From the NCBI GenBank assembly GCA_021778845.1, contig JAJYBU010000001.1, positions 62,001 to 126,000 of the forward strand: DNA of 64,000 nucleotides. The letters are read 5' to 3'. The stretch comes from Acidobacteriota bacterium. Its GTDB lineage: Bacteria > Acidobacteriota > Terriglobia > Terriglobales > Acidobacteriaceae. This document shows positions 27,136 to 35,758 of this stretch, in pieces. Each line of letters opens with the position of its first letter. The stretch's first letter is position 1. The position numbers were made by a program, and so were the translations under genes. The notes under the pieces are model-generated. The model was not told where the DNA came from, made no database searches, and saw nothing but the letters and a program-made list of their open reading frames with translations.

Positions 27136-28353
27136 CTAGCTGTACTTCAACCAGCGAAGAATCTCAGGGAGATTGGGTTTCTTGCCGTACATCAGAATAC
27201 CAACGCGGTAGATGCGCGATGAAATCCACAACACCGCGTAGATCGTAATCAGGATCAGCACAATGGACAGCGCGATCTCCCACGGCTGCGGCATCGAGAT
27301 TGAGATCCGCAGGTCCATCAGCAGCGGCGCGCAGAACGGGATCTGCGAGACGATCCGTGACAGCATCGAGTTAGGATTCGTGACGATCGGCACTAGCATC
27401 CCCATGCACAGAAACAGAGGCATCATCAGGAACATATTCAACTGCTGTAGTTCCTGCTCTGAGTTTGTCATCGCTCCCAGCGCCGCCGCGACAGCCGAGT
27501 ACAGCGCATAGCCGAGCGTGAAGTACACCACAAAGAACACCGCCTGCGTCACGCTCAGTGAGACGCCGCTCGTCGCTCCCATCCGCGCCGCAAGAAGCCC
27601 TGCAGTAATCATCCAGATCCCAACCTGCGTCAACCCCACCGCCCCCACGCCAAGGATCTTGCCCGTGAGCAACTCGTCCGGCGTAATCGTCGCCAGCAGC
27701 ACCTCGAACACCCGCGACGTCTTCTCTTCAATAATCGATCGCGCAACGTTCATGCCATACAGCAGCACCACCATGTACATCAACAGGAACAGCACGTAGG
27801 CCACATAGAACGAAGTCTTCGAGTCGCCATGCTCCCCGTTCTTCTCGATAATATTCACGGTCACGGGCTCCATCAGGGCTGCCGTTTCAGCCGCTGAAAG
27901 GCCTCTGCTCTGTAGAGACTCACGCGTGAGGACCGTGTGTAACGCTCCCTCGAGTGCTTCACTGGTCGCCATGTCAGCCGTCGAGCGCGGCTTGAAATCA
28001 AACGTTGGCCGCCGGCCCACAGCCGTCGCCGCCGTGATCACAAGATACCCATCCAGTTGCTTATTCTCCATCTCCTTATCGAGGGCAGCATGTGACGCCG
28101 CAGCCGGCAGAAGATCTACAGTCATACTGCTGTCTTTACCGTTCTCAAGCTCCTTCTTCAAATCCTGCGCAGGCTGCGCCGTCGACGCCAACACCGCAAT
28201 GTGCGAAGTCGTCTTGCTCCGCGACGCAATCGCCGCCACGCCAAAGATTCCCCCGCCCATCAACACCGGGATCAGAATCGTCGCAATCAAAAACGCCTTC
28301 GTCCGAATCCGTTCCGTATACTCGCGCTTCGCAATCAGCCAGATATTATGCAT
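27136..28353 (-). CDS. ABC-2-type transporter permease (NatB-like)
   Basis: A 405-residue inner membrane permease. One helix lies near the N-terminus (AFLIATILIPVLMGGGIFGV) after KREYTERIRTK, a soluble loop of about 150 residues follows, then five to six helices (FYVAYVLFLLMYMVVLLYGM and onward) with ARSIIEEKTSRVFEVLLATI between them. This is the NatB/YhaP layout of sodium or drug exporters. The ATG at 28353 has a GGGGGA ribosome site and overlaps the end of the ATPase gene by 8 bp, so the pair is co-translated. The transported substrate is not readable. Confidence 0.88.
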   Translation of the reverse strand: MHNIWLIAKREYTERIRTKAFLIATILIPVLMGGGIFGVAAIASRSKTTSHIAVLASTAQPAQDLKKELENGKDSSMTVDLLPAAASHAALDKEMENKQLDGYLVITAATAVGRRPTFDFKPRSTADMATSEALEGALHTVLTRESLQSRGLSAAETAALMEPVTVNIIEKNGEHGDSKTSFYVAYVLFLLMYMVVLLYGMNVARSIIEEKTSRVFEVLLATITPDELLTGKILGVGAVGLTQVGIWMITAGLLAARMGATSGVSLSVTQAVFFVVYFTLGYALYSAVAAALGAMTNSEQELQQLNMFLMMPLFLCMGMLVPIVTNPNSMLSRIVSQIPFCAPLLMDLRISISMPQPWEIALSIVLILITIYAVLWISSRIYRVGILMYGKKPNLPEILRWLKYS

Positions 28354-29278
28354 CGACGATCCCCCGTGCCTCTTCGTCGCCAAAACTGGCGCGTACTTGT
28401 TCGATAAAAATCTCTTCCAGCGTAGGCTCCTTCACCTCGAACCGGTTGATCACCGTACCGCGCGCCACCGCCTCAGCCAGCACCTGCTGCGCTCCCGCTT
28501 CATGGTGCAGCTTCAGTTCTGCGACGCCCGCATAGTTCTTCGCCTCCGCAACCTCCGCATGCGTAAGGAATGACTCATCGCCCGAGAACACCACATGCAC
28601 GCGATTCCGCGGATAGCTTGACTTCACCTCGCGCATCGATCCGGCCAGCACCAGCTTGCCTCGCGAGATCAGCGCAATCGAGTCGCACATCTTCTCCACC
28701 TGGTCCATCCGGTGCGTTGAAAACAACACCGCCTTCCCCTCTTTGCGCAGGTCGATCAGTGTATTCTGCAGCAGCTCTGCATTCACCGGATCGAGCCCGC
28801 TGAATGGCTCATCCATGATGATCAACTCCGGCTCATGCAGCAGCGCCGCAATGAACTGGATCTTCTGCTGCATCCCCTTCGACAACTCTTCGGTCTTCTT
28901 GTCGATGGCCTCGGTAATCTGCACCCTCTCGCACCACGCCACCGCCCGCGCCCGCGCCGTCGCCTCCGTCAGCCCATGCAACTGTCCCAGGAACACCAAC
29001 TGGTCCAGCACCTTCATCTTCTTGTAGAGGCCGCGCTCTTCCGGCAGATAGCCCACGCGGTGCAGCGACGCGCGATCGAATGGCTTCCCAAACAGGCTCA
29101 CTCTCCCCGAGTCCGGAACCGTCATCCCGATCATCATGCGAATAGAGCTTGTCTTGCCCGAACCATTTGGCCCCAGCAGGCCAAACATCGTACCCGGTTC
29201 AATGGTCAGCGAAAGGCCTTCCACCGCAACCTTTGTGTCATAAACTTTGCGAATCTTTTCGAGTTCAACAATGGGCAT
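28346..29278 (-). CDS. ABC transporter ATP-binding protein (NatA-like)
   Basis: A 310-residue ATPase that drives the neighbouring permease. Walker A is GLLGPNGSGKTSS (about residue 40), the signature is LSKGMQQKIQFIAALLHEPE, Walker B is LIIMDEPFSGLDPV and the switch histidine lies in LFSTHRMDQVEK. About 80 C-terminal residues carry a DUF4162-like end typical of this branch (EVKEPTLEEIFIE). The first gene of a two-gene operon; the ATG at 29278 is well placed. The exporter could carry sodium, drugs or lipids. Confidence 0.9.
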   Translation of the reverse strand: MPIVELEKIRKVYDTKVAVEGLSLTIEPGTMFGLLGPNGSGKTSSIRMMIGMTVPDSGRVSLFGKPFDRASLHRVGYLPEERGLYKKMKVLDQLVFLGQLHGLTEATARARAVAWCERVQITEAIDKKTEELSKGMQQKIQFIAALLHEPELIIMDEPFSGLDPVNAELLQNTLIDLRKEGKAVLFSTHRMDQVEKMCDSIALISRGKLVLAGSMREVKSSYPRNRVHVVFSGDESFLTHAEVAEAKNYAGVAELKLHHEAGAQQVLAEAVARGTVINRFEVKEPTLEEIFIEQVRASFGDEEARGIVDA

Positions 29279-29356
29279 GCGTGTGGGAGCCTTCTTTCGT
29301 AGCCGCTGCTCGTTAGTCTATCGCAAGCAGATCGAGCGCAAGCGATCGCAAACAAA

Positions 29357-29383
29357 GAGGCGCACCCAATGGATGCGCCTCTC
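29357..29383 (-). terminator. Intrinsic terminator of the alpha operon
   Basis: AGAGGCGCA and TGCGCCTCT flank a nine-base loop, about 25 bp after the rplQ stop codon. Read on the minus strand, the stem is followed by a T-rich TTTGTTTG, as expected for Rho-independent termination. Confidence 0.75.
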
Positions 29384-29407
29384 TTGATCACACAAACAAA
29401 ATCGAGC

Positions 29408-29887
29408 CTACGACTCCTTACCGGGTTCACCCGGCTCGGCCTGGCCACTCTCTTCCATCTGCTTCTGCATCTCTTCGCGGCGCTTGGCGCGAGCCTCTGC
29501 GCGCTTCTCCGCCTTGTCGCTCAGCTCCTGCTCGGCGCCCAGCAACTCGATGTACGCCATCTCCGAAGCATCGCCCTGCCGCGTGCCCGTGCGCACGATC
29601 CGCGAGTACCCTCCCGGGCGCGTCGCATACCGCGGCGCCACCGTCTTGAACAGACGATCCACCGACTCCGGCGTCATCATGTACGCCAGTGCCTGCCGAC
29701 GAGCGTGAACGCTGCCATTCTTGCCCAGCGTAATCATCTTCTCGACGATCGGCCGTGACGCCTTCGCCTTCGTAATGGTGGTGTGAACGCGATCGTTCAA
29801 AATAATCGAGGTAACAAGGTTGCGAAGCAAAGCGCGGCGATGGCTGGTATTGCGACCCAGCTTGAATCCGCCATTACGGTGGCGCAT
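29408..29887 (-). CDS. rplQ: 50S ribosomal protein L17
   Basis: A large-subunit ribosomal protein near the exit tunnel. It begins MRHRNGGFKLGRNTSHRRAL, the L17 signature, followed by RNLVTSIILNDRVHTTITKA and LGKNGSVHARRQALAYM. It has 159 residues, longer than the 120-130 of many L17 proteins because of a charged C-terminal tail (KRAEARAKRREEMQKQMEES). Last gene of the alpha operon, with AAGGAG before the ATG. Confidence 0.95.
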   Translation of the reverse strand: MRHRNGGFKLGRNTSHRRALLRNLVTSIILNDRVHTTITKAKASRPIVEKMITLGKNGSVHARRQALAYMMTPESVDRLFKTVAPRYATRPGGYSRIVRTGTRQGDASEMAYIELLGAEQELSDKAEKRAEARAKRREEMQKQMEESGQAEPGEPGKES

Positions 29888-29946
29888 GATAATCTCCTTC
29901 GACCCGGACTTCTGCCCAGCTCGGATGTTGCATTCGTGCAGTTGTT

Positions 29947-29980
29947 GCGGCGCAGCGGAGAATCAACTTCGCTGCGCCGC
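29947..29980 (-). repeat. GC-rich hairpin between rpoA and rplQ
   Basis: GCGGCGCAGCG (29947-29957) is exactly complementary to CGCTGCGCCGC (29970-29980) around a 12-base loop. It falls between two co-transcribed genes and shares the GCGCAGCGGAGAA core with the hairpin before rpoA. It has no T-tract. It may be an mRNA processing or stability element. Confidence 0.6.
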
Positions 29981-29988
29981 CAGAAACG

Positions 29989-31089
29989 TTAGAAGCTCTC
30001 GGGCTCAATCGCAAGGTCCAGGTCGAGGTCCTCTTCATCCTCATCCTCGTCCTCATCGTCGAAGTTGCCGTAGCTGGCCGCCAGCGTTGCCGCCGGAAGA
30101 ACCGAGGTTGGGCCCGGAACCGGGTTGCCCTGCTCATCGATCTTCATGCCCAGCGAAAGCCCCATCTGCGCAAGAATTTCCTTGATCTCGTTCAGGCTCT
30201 TGCGTCCGAAGTTCTTGGTCTTCAGCATCTCCGCTTCGGTCTTCTGAATCAGCTCGCCGATCGTCGCGATGTTGGCATTCTTCAGGCAGTTGTAGCTCCG
30301 CACCGAGAGCTCAAGCTCTTCCACCGAGCGATTGAGATTCTCGTTGCGAATCGCCAACCCGTCGTGCAGGCCATCAGCGCCCGCCTCCATCTCCTCTTCG
30401 AAGTTGATGAAGATGGTCATGTGGTCCTTCAGCAGCTTCGCCGAAAGGCCCAGTGCATCGGCGGGAAGAACCGTTCCATTGGTCCAGATCTCCAGCGTCA
30501 GCTTCTCGTAGTCGGTAATCTGGCCGAGACGCGCAGCCTCCACCAGATAATTCACCTTGCGCACCGGCGAGTGCACCGAGTCCACCGGAATAAATCCGAT
30601 ACCCAGGTCACTGTCGAAGTTCTTATCGGCCGAAACATAGCCACGTCCGCGCTTCAGGCGCATCTCCATGTCGATGCGTCCACCCTCGGAGATCGTGCAG
30701 ATGTACACATTTGGATCCAGAATCTCGACGTCCGAATCCGCCTCGATCATGCCCGACGTAATCACGCCCGCAGCATCCGCGCGCAGATACAGAGCCTTCG
30801 GGCCCTCTCCATTCAGCTTGAACGGAATCTGCTTCAGGTTCAGGATGATGTCGGTCGCATCTTCTACAACGCCCGTGATCGATTGAAACTCGTGCAGCAC
30901 GCCCTCGATGCGAACGGCCGTGACAGCCGCGCCCTCGATCGACGACAGCAGCGTGCGCCGCAGCGCATTTCCGATAGTAGTACCGAAGCCGCGCTCAAAG
31001 GGTTGCGCGGAAAACTTGCCGTAAAGGTTGGTCAGGCTCTCCTGATCGACGGCGAGACGCTTGGGCTTTTGAAAACCTCTCCAAAGCAT
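29989..31089 (-). CDS. rpoA: RNA polymerase alpha subunit
   Basis: The alpha subunit nucleates RNA polymerase assembly and contacts activators and UP elements. From ATG 31089 (AAAGGATCC upstream; an in-frame extension to 31227 looks non-coding) it has 366 residues. The N-terminal assembly domain shows [20 protein letters not shown] and [18 protein letters not shown]. The C-terminal domain shows [19 protein letters not shown] and [15 protein letters not shown], the DNA-binding helices. The last 30 or so residues form a very acidic D/E-rich tail absent from E. coli RpoA. Confidence 0.96.
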   Translation of the reverse strand: MLWRGFQKPKRLAVDQESLTNLYGKFSAQPFERGFGTTIGNALRRTLLSSIEGAAVTAVRIEGVLHEFQSITGVVEDATDIILNLKQIPFKLNGEGPKALYLRADAAGVITSGMIEADSDVEILDPNVYICTISEGGRIDMEMRLKRGRGYVSADKNFDSDLGIGFIPVDSVHSPVRKVNYLVEAARLGQITDYEKLTLEIWTNGTVLPADALGLSAKLLKDHMTIFINFEEEMEAGADGLHDGLAIRNENLNRSVEELELSVRSYNCLKNANIATIGELIQKTEAEMLKTKNFGRKSLNEIKEILAQMGLSLGMKIDEQGNPVPGPTSVLPAATLAASYGNFDDEDEDEDEEDLDLDLAIEPESF

Positions 31090-31190
31090 GGTGGATCCTT
31101 TCTTCATCGCACACGCGAAGCACTCTGCGTGACTGATGGTGGTGCGGTTGATAGTGCCATTGCGTTTGTTTTTCTGGCTTTCATTCCGCA

Positions 31191-31222
31191 GCGCAGCGGA
31201 GAAATCTGCTTCTCCGCTGCGC
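31191..31222 (-). repeat. Perfect 13-bp hairpin between rpsD and rpoA
   Basis: GCGCAGCGGAGAA (31191-31203), loop ATCTGC, and the exact complement at 31210-31222. It has the same core as the rpoA/rplQ hairpin, so the two flank rpoA on both sides. There is no T-tract, so termination is unlikely; control of rpoA mRNA processing is one possibility. Confidence 0.6.
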
Positions 31223-31237
31223 CGCAAAACTCAATGC

Positions 31238-31870
31238 TTACTTCGAGTAAAGTTCGACGATCAACTGCTCGTTCACCGGCAGGTTTACGTCCTCGCGCTT
31301 CGGCATCGCCATGACCTTACCCGACAGATTGTCGGCAGCCACTTCGATCCACTGCACGCGTGTCTGGCCGGAGATGAAGTCCTTCGCCGTCTCCAGCATG
31401 ACAAGCTGCTTGGATCCTTCACGAATCGCGATCACATCGCCGACCTTGCACTGGAAGCTGGGAATATTCACCTTGCGGCCGTTCACCTGCACATGTCCGT
31501 GACGAACCACCTGCCGTGCCTGGCGCCGGCTCATCGCAAATCCCAGCCGGTAGCACACGTTATCCAAACGTGTCTCCAACTGCTGCAACAGCAACTCGCC
31601 GGTTACGCCGGTGCGGTTCGCAGCCTTCTCGTAGTACGCGCGGAACTGCGTCTCGAGTGTGAAGTAGATGCGCTTGGCCTTCTGCTTCTCGCGCAGTTGC
31701 AGACCATAGCCCACAACCTTCTTGATCTTCTTGGACTGGCCGTGCTGGCCGGGGGGGAAGTTGCGCTTCTCGACGGGGCACTTGTCAGTAAAGCACTTTG
31801 CGCCCTTGAGGAACAGCTTGGTTCCGTCGCGGCGGCAAAGGCGGCAGACGGGTCCTGTATAACGTGCCAT
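31238..31870 (-). CDS. rpsD: 30S ribosomal protein S4
   Basis: A primary 16S rRNA-binding protein and, in many bacteria, the repressor of its own operon. The 210 residues begin [16 protein letters not shown], with CxxC and a later CFTDKC, so this is the zinc-binding (C+) form of S4. The S4 RNA-binding domain appears as [20 protein letters not shown] and [22 protein letters not shown] precedes the ATG. It lies between rpsK and rpoA. Confidence 0.96.
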   Translation of the reverse strand: MARYTGPVCRLCRRDGTKLFLKGAKCFTDKCPVEKRNFPPGQHGQSKKIKKVVGYGLQLREKQKAKRIYFTLETQFRAYYEKAANRTGVTGELLLQQLETRLDNVCYRLGFAMSRRQARQVVRHGHVQVNGRKVNIPSFQCKVGDVIAIREGSKQLVMLETAKDFISGQTRVQWIEVAADNLSGKVMAMPKREDVNLPVNEQLIVELYSK

Positions 31871-31976
31871 TTTCTATCTCCAATTACTTCGGTTGTCGAT
31901 CGCTTTACACGCAGGCTGCGCTTCATCACGATCCGGTAAAACAGCTTCTAGCTTCTAGCTAAAGCGTCAACATCGA

Positions 31977-32028
31977 ACTTCCAGCTCCCGGCCTTTAGCT
32001 AAAAGCTAGAGGCCAGGAGCTGGAAGCT
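31977..32028 (-). repeat. Long imperfect hairpin between rpsK and rpsD
   Basis: CTTCCAGCTCC with GGCCT at 31978-31994 pairs with AGGCC and GGAGCTGGAAG at 32010-32027 (read from the repeat AGCTAGAGGCC), with small internal mismatches. Upstream, at about 31943-31962, AGCTTCTAGCTTCTAGCT repeats the same words directly. It sits inside an operon and has no T-tract. Confidence 0.55.
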
Positions 32029-32033
32029 CGTAC

Positions 32034-32456
32034 TTATACGCGGCGACGCTTCGGCGGACGGCAGCCGTTATGCGGCATCGGCGTAACGTCCCGAATGCTC
32101 CGCACATCGATACCTGCTGCAGCCAGCGCACGGATCGCGGACTCGCGTCCCGAACCCGGCCCTGAAACCCGCACATCAACCGCACGCAACCCGTGATCGC
32201 GAGCCGCCGTAGCTGCTCCGACCGCCGCCTGCTGCGCCGCAAATGGCGTGCCCTTACGCGATCCGCGGAAGCCGAGCGAACCCGAACTCTTCCAGCTCAG
32301 CGTGTTGCCCTGCTGGTCTGTGATCGTCACGATCGTGTTGTTGAACGTAGCCTGGATAAACACCAGACCAAACGGAACGTTCTTGCGTTCGCGCTTCTTG
32401 AACTTCTTATTCTTGCCGACCTTCGCGCCGGTACCCTTATTCTGTGACTTTGCCAT
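32034..32456 (-). CDS. rpsK: 30S ribosomal protein S11
   Basis: A platform protein of the small subunit, contacting mRNA near the Shine-Dalgarno helix. The 140 residues carry the S11 core: HIQATFNNT-like text ([19 protein letters not shown]), [39 protein letters not shown] and the basic end [18 protein letters not shown]. The N-terminal lysine-rich stretch ([12 protein letters not shown]) is a little longer than in E. coli. It starts 3 bp after the rpsM stop. Confidence 0.96.
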   Translation of the reverse strand: MAKSQNKGTGAKVGKNKKFKKRERKNVPFGLVFIQATFNNTIVTITDQQGNTLSWKSSGSLGFRGSRKGTPFAAQQAAVGAATAARDHGLRAVDVRVSGPGSGRESAIRALAAAGIDVRSIRDVTPMPHNGCRPPKRRRV

Positions 32457-32459
32457 GGG

Positions 32460-32840
32460 TTACTTCGTCGCTTTCTTCTTACCGGCAACGGTGCCCTTAC
32501 GGGGGCCCTTGCGGGTACGAGCGTTAGTGTGGGTACGCTGTCCGCGAACCGGAAGGCTGCGGCGGTGGCGCAGGCCACGGTAGGACTGAATCTCAATCAG
32601 GCGCTTGATATTGAGCGAAATCTCCTTGCGAAGATCTCCCTCGATGCCGCCCTGCGTTTCGATGACTTGGCGAATCTTGTTGAGCTGATCCTCATCGAGG
32701 GTCGCCATCTTGGCATTCGGATCGATGCCCGCCTGCTCCAGGATCTTCTTGGCGCGAGGGTCTCCGATGCCGTAAATATAGGTGAGGGCGATACGAGCCT
32801 GCTTGTTTCCTGGCAGGTCGACGCCGGCGATACGGGCCAT
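32460..32840 (-). CDS. rpsM: 30S ribosomal protein S13
   Basis: A head protein of the small subunit that contacts the P-site tRNA and forms bridges to the large subunit. From ATG 32840 (AAAGG upstream) it has 126 residues beginning [20 protein letters not shown] and including [34 protein letters not shown] and [20 protein letters not shown], all diagnostic of S13. The in-frame extension to 32972 is not supported. Confidence 0.96.
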   Translation of the reverse strand: MARIAGVDLPGNKQARIALTYIYGIGDPRAKKILEQAGIDPNAKMATLDEDQLNKIRQVIETQGGIEGDLRKEISLNIKRLIEIQSYRGLRHRRSLPVRGQRTHTNARTRKGPRKGTVAGKKKATK

Positions 32841-33023
32841 GGTGTGCCTTTCGGTTGGGCCTCCAGCTCTAGCTGGATAGGCGGGGTTGACGGTTGTGTG
32901 GCTGACCTGGCTGCTGTCTCCTCCGGGTTCATCGCACGCCTTGACTTCGGCGAACTCGCCCGGTGGGGCCACGTTTGCTAGAGCGTCAGATAGACCAAAG
33001 CAAATACTTCCTGCGGTCTGCCT

Positions 33024-33137
33024 TTATCCCTGTCTCTGCTTGTGCTTCGCGTTCTCACAAATCACGCGAACCACTCCGCGACGGTGAATCACCTTGCACT
33101 TGTCGCAGATCTTCTTTACTGAAGCACGGACCTTCAT
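33024..33137 (-). CDS. rpmJ: 50S ribosomal protein L36
   Basis: A 37-residue zinc-ribbon protein of the large subunit. The start is [20 protein letters not shown], followed by [17 protein letters not shown]. The zinc ligands are C11, C14, C27 and H32, so this is the zinc-binding form. It sits between infA and rpsM, its usual place. It is short enough to be missed by length cut-offs. Confidence 0.95.
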   Translation of the reverse strand: MKVRASVKKICDKCKVIHRRGVVRVICENAKHKQRQG

Positions 33138-33145
33138 TTGATTCC

Positions 33146-33220
33146 TCGGTTCTCAGTTGTTCGTTCCCAGTTCCCAGTTGAATCGTCTGCCGTTCCTGAG
33201 AACTGACGACTGAGAACCGA
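33146..33220 (-). repeat. Long-range hairpin between infA and rpmJ
   Basis: TCGGTTCTCAGTTGT (33146-33160) pairs with ACGACTGAGAACCGA (33206-33220) with one G-T pair, and GTTC/GAAC words inside can extend the fold. The arms read like diverged copies of each other, as does the rpsK/rpsD hairpin, though the words differ. No T-tract follows. Confidence 0.5.
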
Positions 33221-33230
33221 CAACCTGTTC

Positions 33231-33449
33231 TTACTTATAGCGATAGACGATACGGCCGCGGTTCAGGTCGTAGGGGCTCAACTCGATGGCAACCCGATCG
33301 CCGGGGAGGATGCGGATGAAGTTCTTGCGCATTCTGCCCGAAACATGCGCCAGGACCTGGTGCTTGTTCTCGAGCTCTACCTTGAACAACGCATTCGGCA
33401 GCGTCTCTACGACCACCGCCATGACTTCAATTGCATCTTCCTTCGACAA
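33231..33449 (-). CDS. infA: Translation initiation factor IF-1
   Basis: A 72-residue OB-fold protein that binds the ribosomal A site during initiation. It begins [20 protein letters not shown] and continues [40 protein letters not shown] and [11 protein letters not shown], which is IF-1 without doubt. First gene of the infA-rpmJ-rpsM-rpsK-rpsD-rpoA-rplQ unit. secY, adk and map, which often precede it, are not in the window. Confidence 0.97.
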   Translation of the reverse strand: MSKEDAIEVMAVVVETLPNALFKVELENKHQVLAHVSGRMRKNFIRILPGDRVAIELSPYDLNRGRIVYRYK

Positions 33450-33613
33450 ACAGTCTCCTTCGATAGAGTCCGCGTCTTTCGACGCAAAGAAACTCCATCT
33501 GCTTTCCCTTGAACCTGTTTCGTGGGCTTCTGGTAGTCTCCGCTGGCACTCCCCGGCAATCCATCACCAGGCAAGCTAAGCAGAGACGGCGGAAGGTACA
33601 CGCACCATCTGCA

Positions 33614-33642
33614 AGTCTAACGAAAATTACCGGTTTTGAAAA
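33614..33642 (-). promoter_or_regulatory. Candidate sigma-70 promoter of the alpha operon
   Basis: On the minus strand, TTTTCA (-35, at 33637-33642) is followed after 17 bp by TAGACT (-10, at 33614-33619), each matching the consensus at four of six positions. It lies about 165 bp upstream of infA in an AT-richer patch. The rest of the 300 bp between infA and the padR gene shows no gene. Confidence 0.45.
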
Positions 33643-33749
33643 GCCCAGGGGCCGTTTCTCCTCCCCCAAACTTCTTCCTTCCCACTTCACCCAAAATTTC
33701 CTCGACTTCTTCTTTTCAATACCTTGAACCGCGATGTATCATCTCCCCA

Positions 33750-34106
33750 ATGACCCCACGCGACTCCAACCCGAGCTTCATGAACGGCGTCCCCGAACTC
33801 CTCATCCTCCAGCTTCTCCAGCAGCAGGAGATGTACGGCTACGAGATCGTTCAGGCCATCCGCACCCGCACCGGCGCCGTCATCGCCGTCGGCGAAGGCG
33901 TCGTCTACCCGGTCCTGCACAACCTCGAGCGCGATGGAGCCCTCACGGCCCAGCGCAAGCCGGTCAACGGACGCAGCCGCATCTATTACTCCCTCACACC
34001 CGCCGGTGCGCGCCGCCTCTCCGACCTCTCCACCACTTGGACCAACCTCGCCACTGCCATCCAACACATCCTCACCGGAGGCCAACATGCCCAGCCCCTT
34101 GCCTGA
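33750..34106 (+). CDS. PadR-family transcriptional regulator
   Basis: A 118-residue winged-helix regulator. VPELLILQLLQQQEMYGYEI is the PadR opening, followed by GEGVVYPVLHNLERDGALTA, RSRIYYSLTPAGARRL and a short C-terminal dimerisation helix. PadR proteins repress membrane or efflux genes and release DNA on binding a small ligand. The coding end overlaps the next gene by 20 bp, so it is co-translated with a membrane protein, a pairing common in Acidobacteria. No strong ribosome site precedes the ATG; a second ATG at 33780 is possible. Confidence 0.88.
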   Translation: MTPRDSNPSFMNGVPELLILQLLQQQEMYGYEIVQAIRTRTGAVIAVGEGVVYPVLHNLERDGALTAQRKPVNGRSRIYYSLTPAGARRLSDLSTTWTNLATAIQHILTGGQHAQPLA

Positions 34107-34800
34107 ACTTCGCGAACGACTGCTTCGGGCCGGCATCGCTCCACGCCATGCTCGCCGCTACCTCGCCGAACTCACCGACCACCTCTCCGACCTCACCGTC
34201 GAAGAGAGATCTCACGGCCTCTCCCCTTCAGACGCCCGCACCGCCGCCCTCGCCCGCATCGGCACCACCGACAGCCTTGCCGCCGCGATGATCGCCCAAC
34301 CCCAATTCCAATCCTTCACCGCCCGCGCACCCTGGGCCGTCTTCGGCCTCACCCCGTTCATCCTTCTCGCGGCCCTCTGGTTCATCTCCCTCTGTCTGCT
34401 TCGTCTTGGCTGGCATCTCTTTCTGCCTGGAGCCATCACCCCCTTCGGCTCCGTGCCCGGCCAACAGCTCCTCGATCTCCGCAACATCTACTTCCAGGTC
34501 AACCGCGCGCTCTATCTCGGTGCGCCAATCCTCGTCGGCTGGAGCATGATTCTCATCGCCATCCGGCAAAGACGGAGAGCCCTCTGGCCGATGCTCAGCC
34601 TGATTCTCCTTACCCTGCTCGCCGCCACCTCGCATGTTCAGGCCAACCGCCTCGAAGTGCCCACCGGGCTCGGACACATCCGTGTGGACTTCGCGCTCAG
34701 ACCCGCCGCTCAAAACGAATACGCACTCGCCGTCCTCCTCCTCGCGCTGCTGCCCTACATTACCTGGAGATTCCGCAGCCACGCCGAGCTCTCCGCCTGA
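34087..34800 (+). CDS. PadR-linked membrane protein (HAAS/DUF1700-like N-terminus)
   Basis: A 237-residue protein. Residues about 5-60 are a helical region like the HAAS signalling domain (HARRYLAELTDHLSDLTVEE, then LSPSDARTAALARIGTTDSL). Four membrane helices follow (FGLTPFILLAALWFISLCLL; LYLGAPILVGWSMILIAI; LWPMLSLILLTLLAATSHV; YALAVLLLALLPYITWRF). ATG 34087 has GGAGG 5 nt upstream and lies within the padR end. Such proteins are usually controlled by, or signal to, the linked PadR. The function is otherwise unknown. Confidence 0.7.
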   Translation: MPSPLPELRERLLRAGIAPRHARRYLAELTDHLSDLTVEERSHGLSPSDARTAALARIGTTDSLAAAMIAQPQFQSFTARAPWAVFGLTPFILLAALWFISLCLLRLGWHLFLPGAITPFGSVPGQQLLDLRNIYFQVNRALYLGAPILVGWSMILIAIRQRRRALWPMLSLILLTLLAATSHVQANRLEVPTGLGHIRVDFALRPAAQNEYALAVLLLALLPYITWRFRSHAELSA

Positions 34801-34858
34801 CTGCTCTGTGCGGCGCGCAGTACCGCGCACGTCACAGGTTTTCTGCTATCTTCTCCCC

Positions 34859-35545
34859 ATGCAGACCATCCGTCCGGCTCTAGTGCCCCTGCTCCTGCTC
34901 TTCGCCTGCACGATCCCCGTCGCGGCCAAGCCGCCCAGGATTCACACCGTCACACTTGGCCCGCCGCGCAAGGTCCCGTACACTCCGCCGCAGGCCACCG
35001 CCGATACCAAGGCCGACACCACCTCTACCCTCCGCATCCGCCCGCTCGTCGTCGACGGCGTACAGCGTGAGTGGACCCTCGGCGAAGTCCACGACGTCAC
35101 CGACCGCACCTTCGTCGTCCGCCGCGCCCTCCGCATCAACGACTCGCTCCCCGCCGAACCCGTCCGCTGGGCCTGGCAGCCCGGCCCCTGGCTCATGGTC
35201 GACCGCGTCAGCGGCCACGTCACCGCCCTTCACCTCCCAGACTTCGACCCCCTCGTCTCCGATGTCGTCTGGTTCCGCGACGACGCCGCCTACTGCGGCA
35301 TCGCCTCCAACTCCAAAGGCGGCATCGTCGCCGTCATCGCCCAACTCGGTGCGCGCAAGCCCATCGTTCAGAAGGTTCTCGCCCCCTGGCCGCAAACCAC
35401 GCCCGCCAACCCCGTCTGCGCTCCCGCCGTCTGGCAGCGCACCCCCATGCGCGCCACCCTGCAACTCACCGGCGGCCAGCCCGTCACCTACGACGTCGTC
35501 GGCAGCGTCTCCCTCATCGAGGAAAACGACAACTCCGACCAGTAG
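34859..35545 (+). CDS. Exported protein of unknown function
   Basis: A 228-residue protein with a clear Sec signal peptide (MQTIRPALVPLLLLFACTIP, cleaved after VAA-K). The mature part has no domain I recognise. It is rich in beta-type segments (RPLVVDGVQREWTLGEVHDV; RTFVVRRALRINDSLP; WLMVDRVSGHVTALHLPDF), has two cysteines that could pair, and ends with an acidic EENDNSDQ. Probably periplasmic. It follows the PadR-linked membrane gene by 58 bp and may belong to the same unit. Confidence 0.65.
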   Translation: MQTIRPALVPLLLLFACTIPVAAKPPRIHTVTLGPPRKVPYTPPQATADTKADTTSTLRIRPLVVDGVQREWTLGEVHDVTDRTFVVRRALRINDSLPAEPVRWAWQPGPWLMVDRVSGHVTALHLPDFDPLVSDVVWFRDDAAYCGIASNSKGGIVAVIAQLGARKPIVQKVLAPWPQTTPANPVCAPAVWQRTPMRATLQLTGGQPVTYDVVGSVSLIEENDNSDQ

Positions 35546-35758
35546 CGCCGCCACCGTACCACACAAACCGCCTCTCAGGGGGTAACTTCCGAGGCGCCTT
35601 CTCCCCGGAACTCCACAGAACGCCACCATTAACAAAGTAGTATCGTGATTTCAGCACGGGAGCCAACGCTGTGCCACTCGCCGGAATCTCATACCCATTG
35701 GCACAACATCAACTACCGGCATCAAACCCCTCCGACGAGGAAAGGAACAGAAGATTCT

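Noticed and set aside
31090-31227. N-terminal extension of RpoA
   Set aside because: It runs through the hairpin between rpsD and rpoA; the true start at 31089 has AAAGGA upstream.
32841-32972. N-terminal extension of S13 to 132 extra bases
   Set aside because: S13 begins MARIAGV with its own ribosome site at 32840; the extension has no homology.
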